Assembly: GCA_027001525.1 (NCBI GenBank)
Contig: JALTMR010000171.1
Span: 1-6,594 of the forward strand
DNA length: 6,594 nucleotides
Source: Gammaproteobacteria bacterium
Lineage (GTDB): Bacteria; Pseudomonadota; Gammaproteobacteria; Tenderiales; Tenderiaceae
Direction: 5' to 3'
How positions within the stretch are numbered: position 1 is the stretch's first letter; each line of letters begins with the position of its first letter. The notes under the pieces were generated by a model. It saw nothing but the letters and a program-made list of their open reading frames with translations, was not told where the DNA came from and did not search any database. Below are positions 1 to 6,594 of this stretch, one piece after another. The position numbers were made by a program, and so were the translations under genes.

Positions 1-100
1 CGCCGTGTGGAAGCAGCAGCGGCTTTCTATGCGGCACGTGCAGGCTGTGCCGCGTGGGCCGAAGAATAATTCTGTCGGTCAACCAGCTGGTAAAAGACAT
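1..100 (-). CDS. 5' end of a gene, possibly an alpha/beta hydrolase (partial, runs off left edge)
   Basis: An ATG at 100-98 opens a frame with no stop through the left edge, giving 33 visible residues beginning MSFTSWLTDRIILRPTRHSL. The stretch DRIILRPTRHSL, followed by a basic then hydrophobic segment ending LLLPHG, reminds me of the N-termini of some proteobacterial alpha/beta-hydrolase proteins (cytoplasmic or membrane-associated serine hydrolases). The catalytic region is not in the window, so this is recall of a pattern, not proof. The gene starts six bases after the stop of the 402-residue gene, in the same reading frame. An AGGG overlapping that TAG stop lies four bases before the ATG and could serve as a short-spaced ribosome binding site. 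Close spacing implies co-transcription with the upstream gene. The coding call is fairly likely; the product is tentative. Confidence 0.5.
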   Translation of the reverse strand, partial: MSFTSWLTDRIILRPTRHSLHVPHRKPLLLPHG

Positions 101-106
101 CAGACC

Positions 107-1315
107 CTAGATAAAAAGTGCGGGGCCATAGGGCGTCGTCCCCTTATGACTGTAGTGAATTCGGTAACGCTTCCCGTTGCGCCGTTGAAGCAGCCCAACG
201 GCATCAAGCTCGGCGGGAAGATCCGGCGGCACCGATTCACGATGCCGCATCACATATCGCATCACCAGCGGTGCACGGAGAAACAGGCCGCTCAGACTGG
301 TGTGGGCCAACGCCTTCATCCAGACCTCCGTGCTCCCCAGCAGTGGCTCAGGCAGTTTATCCAGCACCACACCTTCCGTCTGTCCGTTGGCAACCAGGCG
401 CTTTACCGTCAACAGCACCGCATAACGTGCCATGGTTGCACAAGAACGCACCAACGGGTGGTAGGTGTCCTGATCCGGGGGCAAATGGACCGGTGCCAGC
501 GCCTGTGGGTCTGCCGCCTTGATATGTTCAAACAGCTCATTCCACTGACTGTAGATATCCTGCCCCGCGTCACCATCAGGCGGTGGATGCTTCAACCAGG
601 CCGCCTCGCCCCCCTTCAGCATACGGGCCAATGTATCGCGCGCCACACCGTCACCCAGTGTCACGGTTGACTTCAACAACTCGGCCAACCCCTGACTCCC
701 GCCCGGTAAGCGCAGGGGGTAACTAAACCAGTCACGCCCCTCCAGAGCATCCTCCAGAAACATCTGTGATCCGGCAAAAGCCCGCAGACTCAGCCAATAC
801 ACCTGCGCATCATCGTCCATCCCCGTGCGAAGATCCCAATCGATCTCCGGGCGACGCCAGGAGACCCAGCCAAACACCAGATCCTGAATATGCGGATCAG
901 AACCAGTCTCAGCCCCCGCAAGATCCATGAGCAGCGGCTCCTTGCCCGCTTTAAAAATGAAACGCAGCTGCACATGCTGCAAGGGGCCCAGCCGCCCGCC
1001 CTCACCAAAGGGCACCAGCGTTAATTCAGCGCTCTCCAGCCCATCGAGCGGCACTCGAACGTTATGCAGCACGGTGGATTTATCGAACGGATTACCACCG
1101 TAGTTGACGTGGCGCAACACAATAAATGCTGGATCCCCATGTGGATCGCTGGCGGACCAGTCAACCAGCGCCGGCAACGCAGCGGCCATATAACCACCAG
1201 GAATAACATCACGGTCAGCACGCAAACGCATAATCTGCGAATCATCTTCCACCCACGAGAGGATCTGGCTGGGAGACAGAGTCCTGTACCGGCCATCGGT
1301 ATCAAATTCATTCAT
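107..1315 (-). CDS. Uncharacterised 402-residue soluble protein
   Basis: I do not recognise the family. The start is well fixed: ATG at 1315-1313 is preceded in frame, two codons upstream, by TAA (1324-1322), and an AGGG(G) site lies nine bases upstream. The stop is TAG at 109-107. The protein shows no signal peptide or clear membrane segment, so it is probably cytoplasmic. It carries about ten tryptophans, including a cluster near residues 150-174 (GWVSWRRPEIDW). A conserved-looking stretch HVNYGGNPFDKS lies at residues 69-80. The first half looks beta-rich (residues 60-135) and the second half mostly helical (285-375), with a basic C-terminus. It lies just upstream of a hydrolase-like gene start and is separated from the helicase gene by a 232-base gap, so it probably belongs to a different transcription unit from the PLD-helicase pair. 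Sampled GC is higher than in the helicase gene. A part in defence is possible only by proximity. Confidence 0.88.
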   Translation of the reverse strand: MNEFDTDGRYRTLSPSQILSWVEDDSQIMRLRADRDVIPGGYMAAALPALVDWSASDPHGDPAFIVLRHVNYGGNPFDKSTVLHNVRVPLDGLESAELTLVPFGEGGRLGPLQHVQLRFIFKAGKEPLLMDLAGAETGSDPHIQDLVFGWVSWRRPEIDWDLRTGMDDDAQVYWLSLRAFAGSQMFLEDALEGRDWFSYPLRLPGGSQGLAELLKSTVTLGDGVARDTLARMLKGGEAAWLKHPPPDGDAGQDIYSQWNELFEHIKAADPQALAPVHLPPDQDTYHPLVRSCATMARYAVLLTVKRLVANGQTEGVVLDKLPEPLLGSTEVWMKALAHTSLSGLFLRAPLVMRYVMRHRESVPPDLPAELDAVGLLQRRNGKRYRIHYSHKGTTPYGPALFI

Positions 1316-1324
1316 GCGTGGTTA

Positions 1325-1329
1325 CCCCT
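1325..1329 (-). promoter_or_regulatory. Shine-Dalgarno site of the 402-aa gene
   Basis: On the minus strand AGGGG ends nine bases before the ATG at 1315-1313. With the in-frame TAA just downstream of it, this supports that ATG as the real start. Confidence 0.6.
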
Positions 1330-1335
1330 GCTCTC

Positions 1336-1356
1336 CCAATGCGAATATTGGATTCG
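1336..1356. repeat. Two overlapping short inverted repeats upstream of the 402-aa gene
   Basis: CCAAT (1336-1340) and ATTGG (1347-1351) are inverted around six bases. CGAAT (1342-1346) and ATTCG (1352-1356) are inverted around five bases, sharing sequence with the first pair. They lie 21-41 bases before the start codon, where an operator could sit. The arms are only five bases, so chance is a serious alternative. Confidence 0.25.
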
Positions 1357-1547
1357 ATAATCAGCCTAGCACAAGCCAACTTCCCCGCGCCAAAAGCCGA
1401 AAAAACACCTGGCAAGTTCAGCAATTTCAAAAAATATGCTTTAGATCGGATACGCAGTAATGACAAACCCTGTCCCGCTAAATCAATACACGGGGCATCT
1501 TGGTTTTCAACACATCAAATGAATCTCGAACACAGCCAACACCCCAC

Positions 1548-4500
1548 TCAATGGATATCGACCTTACTCATCAGGTATTCAAGATTATCTGTTTCTACTG
1601 CCAATGTATAAGCACAATATATGAATTCATCCCATTGCATATCTTCTACAGGGTGCACGACACGGCCTATGATGGAAAAATCCGGGTCTACCACAAACTC
1701 AACCAGATCAATGTGCCTGTTTCGTATCCAGGTATACCTAATAACATCTCTCACAGAAAGTTTTTTACAGAAGCCTTCACCGGTAGCCTTGCTCATAAAA
1801 ATACAACGTCCATCGCACACATGGAGTGTTACATGCTGAGTACGATGGACCTGTGTACCACCGAACTCAAAGATCAGGGTTGTCACGCCCTCATACTTGA
1901 TAGCCCGTAGCCGAGTCTCGCCTGATCGATCGATTGGAATAGTCGTATCCTCATTGATCGAATCAACATAAGCGGCGACTTCATCAGGTAATACTTTTTG
2001 GTAACGGCCCGGGTCGTGTTTTATCTCCATGCGCTCGAAGATTCGCTCAATCTCGGTATGTTGTGTGGTGTCTTCACCACCGACCAGCATCTCGGCATTG
2101 AAATAGAGCTGGTAACCCGCCCTCATATCTGAACACGCTATCGCATAGGTACGATGAAAGGTGCGCCAGGCAACATCGAGCATCAACTTCATGAGTGTTT
2201 TACGATCGTCTATCCGATAAACAGGTGGGTTAGCCGGGCGCGTTAAAGACAAGAGAAGCTCACCACTTGCCTTGGCCGAGACCAATTTGACAACCAGATC
2301 CGGGTCGATAACCTCGCAACCACCTTCATGGCAAAAAGACTGCAGCCCGTCTGGTACCTTATCACCCAATTTTTGTTCCAGGAGTTCGCACACATGCCTA
2401 ACCTCTAAATTTCGGCGCGCCTCATTATCCTCAATCAAATCAATGGCGTGATACTCATTCTTCTCTACTATGGAAGGATTGTACGGTGAATGAAGCCGGG
2501 CAAGAATTTGATCGGGCACAGCATCTTTGCAGGTAAGCTCTGTATCAACATCAACGATGTCATTGGCAGAACCGAGATTGGAGGCAACATCATGCAGCGA
2601 TTCGATAAACGCATTTAGATTTCTACAAATACTTCTTATCTGTAGTGCCTCGATGCTCTCCTTCACGTAGGGAAAAGTCACCTGAATAAACTCCCCTTCT
2701 TCCGCCTGGCGTTCCAATGCCATCAGCCTTCGCTGAGCCATGGAATTGACCCGATCCACCCTGCCCATCTTCTGCTCCAGACTGACAGGCGAACCCGATA
2801 GTCCGTAATGAATAACACTGTCACAGAATGTATGCAGGTCCTCACCTTCCTGGAACACATCCGTCGAAATAAGCGCCAACGGGTAGCCTGGCATTCGGAA
2901 TTTTCTGGCTTGTGATGATCGCCCGGAGGTCTCACCCGATGCCCCGATCACTGGAGAGACTGGATTGAGAGACTGGCGGAGATAGGTTGGGTATTCATCC
3001 CGGTTCAATTCAAGGATACCCGGAATATTGTTCTTGATGATGAGTTCCAGATGCGCAGCAAGCTGCACCAGTTCGTGATACGTGGAGAAACCGGTTGTTC
3101 CTTGCTGGGCTGCCAGAATGGCCACGAAATCCTTGACCCATTGACCACGACTCTCAGTAGTCAAATTGCCCGAACCCTGTTTCAAACGCGCCAGATAGAC
3201 GTCGATAATGCCATGGGCCGTCCTTAATACAAAACTCATCAAGGTTCTATGTATATCAAAGAGTTTAAGTAGATACTCTGTTTTTGCATTCTCCTTGAGT
3301 GCATTGTAGAGTCTTTCCTGATGTGGAATAACTGCTTCTGCCATACCGGATGCTTCCAACTCTGAATAGAGCGTTAGCGTCATCAACTGGCTTGCGAATT
3401 TCTCCTTATCAACAATCTGTATCGCCTTTTCGAGATGCGTAATAGCCATGTGCTCATATAGCGGCGTCAGGTATGATGCATCTCTATAATCGATCAACCA
3501 TTTGACGAAGGCGATCTGACAGGCTTGATATACCTCAAGTTGATCATCGGCTAGACGCCCGCTGATATACCGGCCCGCTTCCGCCGCAATTTTCTCACCA
3601 TGCGCCTTTAAGATAACAGCGAGATCAAGCCCCTCTTGCCGACAAAGGTACCAGGCCCAGTTCGGCTCCATCAAAGTGACTATCACCTGATTCCTGGCTG
3701 CCAGTCCTTTTCTGACAGAATCCGGGGTTGGGTAATCACGGCCATTGGCAGAGAGTTGTGACGAAACCTCCTTTAGTACCTCGCCACGAAAAAACCAGGC
3801 AAAAAAGGTATCGTTCTTTGCCGGCAATGACTCATCTGAACTATCGCCATTTAGATCAAGTTCTCCCCCAAGCACGCCATCATCACGCTTCCTGCTCGCC
3901 TCGCAATAACTTTGATAGACATCTGCCAGCATTTGGCGTGGTACATCATCAGAACTCAGTACCTGATTGATGTACCGCCGTACCCATTCATTATAAGCAT
4001 CATCCAACTTATCCTTAATTTCGTTGACACTTTTGACACGACGAACAAACACCAGTTGCTTTCTTGCCTCTTGAAATATGGCACTGGCAAGACGTTTGAC
4101 CACACTATCCATCTTTGGATGCGGTAGTGTTCTTCCAAGCCCGTACCCCACATAGTTATCGGCTATCCTCCCAATAACGTGGCGGTCCCTGGCATCTGTC
4201 TGCTGTTTATTGGCTCGCTCACCATCAAACTCGACTGGGGGTGATCGGGTGGATTCCGCGAAACTCTCAAACGATGCGAGCAGGCCTGCCTGAAAAGAAG
4301 GCGAGCCACTTTGCCTTGTCAGCATCTCACCCACCTTTTTCTGCACCAATGCCGTCACCAGCTTTTGTTCGTCTGTCTCGAGTGAGATCTCGGCGTTGCC
4401 CCCCTTGCGCCATTCACGCCGGTACATATTCCGTGTCAACTTCTCACCGTTGACCGATAAGGTATTCAATCGCCTGACCATGAATCGCCTGAGCTGCGCC

Positions 4501-5354
4501 CGAACCTGTTCCTGATCATCTGCATCGAGATCTTCCGGCAGAAGATCCAGGCGCCCTACCATTTTCAACTGGTTGCGTAATTGGTCGAGATCACGATCAT
4601 AGGGGGTTGCAGACAAAAACAATGCATGCCGCACCCTGGGCAGATACCCCTCGTCCTCACGAAAACCGAGGACGCCGGATAACACTTTATTTCGGTCACT
4701 ACTTTCAAAGTCGTGCTTAAAATTGTGCGCCTCATCGATCACCACCAGATCAAACATGGGCAAGATGTAGTTCAAGGCTTGAGCGTACTGCTCCTTCACA
4801 TCATGCTTCGATCTGATGACACCCTTCCATTCATGCGCGGGGATCAGCTCCCTTAGCTGCTCTCGCTTCCGTTTCCATACGGCCTCATCGTCACTTAGGC
4901 TGATACTAAAGCTATCCTTACCAATAAAGTAATCTGCGTAATAACCGGAGGCGGCAGCATGCAAAAGATCAATAATATTTCGACAACTTGTGTAAGGTGC
5001 TGCGGGAAGTCCTTGACGAGTCCGTATTCTGCCCTGATTGACGCGCACATTCATTCGAATAAAGCTTATGTACTCACGATCCCATTTTTCCTGGACATTT
5101 CGGCTGGGACAGATATAGAGAACGCGCAGTGTTGGATTGAAGTAGCGCAACATTGCCACGACACCCAGTGCGACGTAGGTCTTGCCCATTCCCACTTCAT
5201 CCGCCAAATAGGCAAAACCCACCTCTGGATCGGCAATCATGTTTTGTAGAGCGACCGCACCTTCAATCTGCATCTCGGAAAGGCCCTTAAGAGACTCATC
5301 CCCGCCAGAGAAGTCAATCAGGCGTCGCGCCGTTTCAAGATCAATCGGTTTCAC
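1548..5354 (-). CDS. SNF2-type superfamily 2 helicase/translocase with large insertion and long C-terminal extension
   Basis: This 1268-residue protein is a predicted ATP-dependent DNA translocase or helicase of the SNF2/HepA-like branch. Motifs in order: a Q-motif-like region (residues 22-40), Walker A ADEVGMGKT (51-59), motif Ia around LYICPSRN (79-86), Walker B DEAH (207-210), motif III SATPYD (248-253), motif IV KQLVFVRRVKS (432-442), motif V region LISTDVFQEGEDL (828-840), and motif VI QKMGRVDR (861-868) with the arginine fingers. All look intact, so it should hydrolyse ATP. Two things are odd: about 370-390 largely helical residues between motifs IV and V, and about 370 residues of no recognised fold after about 900. 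The GTG start at 5354-5352 is the first available, since TGA lies in frame two codons upstream, and GAGG sits seven bases before it. It overlaps the stop of the PLD gene by four bases, implying coupled translation and a shared role, probably nucleic-acid targeting such as defence or restriction. Confidence 0.95.
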   Translation of the reverse strand: MKPIDLETARRLIDFSGGDESLKGLSEMQIEGAVALQNMIADPEVGFAYLADEVGMGKTYVALGVVAMLRYFNPTLRVLYICPSRNVQEKWDREYISFIRMNVRVNQGRIRTRQGLPAAPYTSCRNIIDLLHAAASGYYADYFIGKDSFSISLSDDEAVWKRKREQLRELIPAHEWKGVIRSKHDVKEQYAQALNYILPMFDLVVIDEAHNFKHDFESSDRNKVLSGVLGFREDEGYLPRVRHALFLSATPYDRDLDQLRNQLKMVGRLDLLPEDLDADDQEQVRAQLRRFMVRRLNTLSVNGEKLTRNMYRREWRKGGNAEISLETDEQKLVTALVQKKVGEMLTRQSGSPSFQAGLLASFESFAESTRSPPVEFDGERANKQQTDARDRHVIGRIADNYVGYGLGRTLPHPKMDSVVKRLASAIFQEARKQLVFVRRVKSVNEIKDKLDDAYNEWVRRYINQVLSSDDVPRQMLADVYQSYCEASRKRDDGVLGGELDLNGDSSDESLPAKNDTFFAWFFRGEVLKEVSSQLSANGRDYPTPDSVRKGLAARNQVIVTLMEPNWAWYLCRQEGLDLAVILKAHGEKIAAEAGRYISGRLADDQLEVYQACQIAFVKWLIDYRDASYLTPLYEHMAITHLEKAIQIVDKEKFASQLMTLTLYSELEASGMAEAVIPHQERLYNALKENAKTEYLLKLFDIHRTLMSFVLRTAHGIIDVYLARLKQGSGNLTTESRGQWVKDFVAILAAQQGTTGFSTYHELVQLAAHLELIIKNNIPGILELNRDEYPTYLRQSLNPVSPVIGASGETSGRSSQARKFRMPGYPLALISTDVFQEGEDLHTFCDSVIHYGLSGSPVSLEQKMGRVDRVNSMAQRRLMALERQAEEGEFIQVTFPYVKESIEALQIRSICRNLNAFIESLHDVASNLGSANDIVDVDTELTCKDAVPDQILARLHSPYNPSIVEKNEYHAIDLIEDNEARRNLEVRHVCELLEQKLGDKVPDGLQSFCHEGGCEVIDPDLVVKLVSAKASGELLLSLTRPANPPVYRIDDRKTLMKLMLDVAWRTFHRTYAIACSDMRAGYQLYFNAEMLVGGEDTTQHTEIERIFERMEIKHDPGRYQKVLPDEVAAYVDSINEDTTIPIDRSGETRLRAIKYEGVTTLIFEFGGTQVHRTQHVTLHVCDGRCIFMSKATGEGFCKKLSVRDVIRYTWIRNRHIDLVEFVVDPDFSIIGRVVHPVEDMQWDEFIYCAYTLAVETDNLEYLMSKVDIH
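5351..5354 (-). other. GTGA stop/start overlap between the PLD and helicase genes
   Basis: The four bases GTGA on the minus strand hold both the helicase GTG start (5354-5352) and the TGA stop of the PLD gene (5353-5351). Such overlaps usually mean translational coupling and matched amounts of two partner proteins. Confidence 0.85.
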
Positions 5355-6594
5355 GCTTCATCCTCGGCGATGGTATAGGCTCTGAAGAATTCTTTCTCGA
5401 ACCATTTGAAAAAGCGTTTTCGATTCTCCTGGCTATCATTCTCCAGCTTCAGTCGATTGCCTTTCTTGATCGCCTGTATTTCGCGGCATAGCTTCTTCGT
5501 CTTGTCCTTTACATTGGGGCGATCTGTTAATGTCTTTGTACGATAAATCTCTAACGCAGACAAAAGCAGCAAATAGCAAGTCACCCCGTTGAGGCGATTC
5601 TCTTCCTCATCCACCTCAAGTGCCCTGCTAATAAGGGATGGCAAACTATCGACACCAGTCCCGGTAAGGTAATAGTCAATCTGGTTGTACTGCTCAGCAT
5701 CAAGCGCCTGCTCAAGCCGTTTCTTCAGCTTGGAAAAGGCACCGAATATTTCTGCGTACTCACAAAAGAACTGATCAATGATTTGATCGTCGGTCTGGGT
5801 TGTAAGCTCTCCCCCTCGCGCGCTCAGGACAAGCGCGCGGATCTTGGCATCGACCAACATCATCTGGCGTCGCTCAGGCGCCATCCCTGCATAAATTTCC
5901 AGGATCTGTGTGGCAGTCAGCTCCGGCAAGTCTAAGGGCTTATGGCTCCAGCCAACCTGCTGGAGTAACACAGAATGCTCTGGAAACGCAGTTTTGTTCT
6001 TTTGCCTTAGATCCCGACCACTTACCTTCACGAGGGAGCCGTTTTTCAATACCTTTTCTAGGCGCTGTGTATCCCCTTCATATTCACCTTCCTTGTAGCG
6101 CAGCTCCCATGGGGCAATGACCGGCTCACCCTCAGGCCCAAGAATCTCGATTTCGTAAACATGATGGCTTGAAGTTCGCCCAGTCAAACGCCTCGACACC
6201 CAGTCATAACACAGGTGTAGTTCTGGAAGCATCACACCCAGATCGACCTCATTCCCTTCGCCAGGGGGCACCTCATCGGGCTCAGCGAATTTGTCGATTA
6301 CGGTCTTATCAGGAATAGGCTCAAGCAGTGGCCCTGCTTTATCCAGTTTGGCAAGGAATCCTGCCTCAATGTTTTCATGTATTGCCTTATACGTGAAATT
6401 AACCGAGCCCACGAAGACCCACGACTGACGTTTATTATAAAAGTGGTAAACCTTGGCATGAAGCCGCCGGAAATTCCCTCCAGTCAGCCCAAGCGCACAC
6501 GCCACATCATCTCGCCATTGCGCCCACTGGATTCCATCTTCCTTTTGTATGTGCTCGTAGTAACCATCCTGGCACAGCGCGCTTCCCTCACTAT
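5351..6594 (-). CDS. Phospholipase-D-superfamily (HKD) nuclease-like protein, 5' end outside window
   Basis: The frame has no stop up to the right edge, giving 413 visible residues with the true start outside. A GTG codon at 6505-6503 is internal and unlikely to be the start, since coding-like sequence continues upstream of it. Counting from the first complete codon at the edge, residues 45-76 hold a PLD signature: HAK (H45, K47), then GSVN (62-65) and N74-x-E76. This is the PLDc_2-type pattern found in bacterial nucleases and restriction-like proteins. The aspartate of the classical HxKxxxxD motif is absent (tyrosine at that place), which is common in this subgroup. A second HKD motif could lie upstream; otherwise a dimer would form the active site. 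Residues about 110-413 match no domain I know: a beta-rich part around 145-195, then helices and a charged C-terminus. It is coupled to the SNF2 helicase, suggesting a nuclease-motor pair, probably cytoplasmic. Confidence 0.88.
   Translation of the reverse strand, partial: SEGSALCQDGYYEHIQKEDGIQWAQWRDDVACALGLTGGNFRRLHAKVYHFYNKRQSWVFVGSVNFTYKAIHENIEAGFLAKLDKAGPLLEPIPDKTVIDKFAEPDEVPPGEGNEVDLGVMLPELHLCYDWVSRRLTGRTSSHHVYEIEILGPEGEPVIAPWELRYKEGEYEGDTQRLEKVLKNGSLVKVSGRDLRQKNKTAFPEHSVLLQQVGWSHKPLDLPELTATQILEIYAGMAPERRQMMLVDAKIRALVLSARGGELTTQTDDQIIDQFFCEYAEIFGAFSKLKKRLEQALDAEQYNQIDYYLTGTGVDSLPSLISRALEVDEEENRLNGVTCYLLLLSALEIYRTKTLTDRPNVKDKTKKLCREIQAIKKGNRLKLENDSQENRKRFFKWFEKEFFRAYTIAEDEA
5362..5365 (-). 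promoter_or_regulatory. Shine-Dalgarno site of the helicase gene
   Basis: GAGG on the minus strand, inside the last codons of the PLD gene, ends seven bases before the GTG start of the helicase. The spacing is good, and this supports GTG over any later Met codon as the start. Confidence 0.6.

Larger units (their letters stand above)
1316..1547. other. 232-base non-coding gap between the helicase gene and the 402-aa gene
   Basis: This is the only sizeable stretch without a gene. It should hold the end of the PLD-helicase transcript and the promoter of the 402-residue gene. No clean intrinsic terminator was found. On the minus strand an imperfect stem (TGCCCCG ... CGGGACA, around 1471-1497) has a 13-base loop and no U-tract. 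The T6 run near 1400-1406 lacks a convincing stem before it. Promoter-like matches on the minus strand are weak: TTGTCA at 1466-1461 with TAAAGC 17 bases later, and a TAGGCT hexamer near 1367-1362 preceded by TG. Neither is strong enough to list as a promoter. No credible small gene is seen on either strand. Confidence 0.6.

Noticed and set aside
5..670. A 221-codon open frame on the plus strand
   Set aside because: It lies opposite the 402-residue gene, has an Arg/His/Gln-rich composition without any domain, and is what GC-rich codon usage on the other strand tends to produce.
1471..1497. Possible terminator stem after the helicase gene
   Set aside because: The stem has a mismatch, a 13-base loop and no U-tract, so it does not qualify as an intrinsic terminator.
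1370..1540. Repeated CACA(A)GCCAAC words at 1370-1380 and 1531-1540 flanking the gap
   Set aside because: They are ten- to eleven-base near-matches differing by one inserted base, with no other shared sequence; this is most likely chance.
1318..1611. A 97-codon plus-strand frame across the gap, and another at 1500-1910
   Set aside because: Their starts are GTG and TTG without a ribosome site, they run into the opposite strand of the helicase gene, and the proteins look unstructured and unlike any family.
6503..6505. GTG as the start of the PLD protein
   Set aside because: The frame is open upstream to the window edge with sensible coding sequence, and the PLD signature would begin only 15 residues after this GTG, too close for a complete PLD domain.
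1548..6594. Assignment to DISARM, Dpd, BREX, Mokosh or Druantia
   Set aside because: Only a PLD protein and an SNF2 helicase are visible. The methylase, DUF1998, DpdA-like, PglZ or COG1112-type components that define those systems are absent from the window, and the visible protein sizes do not clearly match.
1..6594. CRISPR array, tRNA/rRNA, insertion sequence or attachment site
   Set aside because: No regularly spaced repeats, cloverleaf or rRNA-like sequence, transposase, integrase or terminal repeats were seen on either strand.

Overview
The window reads as a piece of a proteobacterial chromosome, probably gammaproteobacterial. This is an impression from gene style, Shine-Dalgarno-like sites and mixed GC content; there is no rRNA, tRNA or diagnostic housekeeping gene to settle it. 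All four coding regions lie on the minus strand, and coding fills nearly everything except one 232-base gap (1316-1547).

In transcription order, from the right edge leftwards: (1) 6594-5351 is the 3' part of a gene for a phospholipase-D-superfamily (HKD) nuclease-like protein. Its frame is still open at the right edge, so the start lies outside. (2) 5354-1548 is a 1268-residue SNF2-type superfamily 2 helicase/translocase with a complete set of recognisable ATPase motifs. Its GTG start overlaps the TGA stop of the nuclease gene in a GTGA junction, so the two are very probably translated together and work together. (3) After the gap, 1315-107 encodes a 402-residue soluble protein that I do not recognise. 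(4) 100-1 is the 5' end of a further gene that starts six bases after the previous stop; its first residues resemble the N-terminus of some bacterial alpha/beta hydrolases.

The PLD-SNF2 pair is the most interesting element. PLD nuclease domains and SNF2 helicases occur together, fused or as neighbours, in restriction-like and anti-phage loci, so a DNA-targeting defence role is a reasonable inference. The pair does not match a named system that I can identify from this window alone. The helicase is unusual: about 370-390 mostly helical residues separate motif IV from motifs V/VI inside the second RecA-like lobe, and about 370 residues without a recognised fold follow motif VI. No methyltransferase is visible, and the upstream genes that could define the system lie beyond the right edge.

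The left pair (402-aa protein plus hydrolase-like start) looks like a separate transcription unit, with a visibly higher GC content in the stretches I counted. This would fit a defence module lying next to resident genes. No mobile element, CRISPR array, tRNA, integrase or long repeat was seen.
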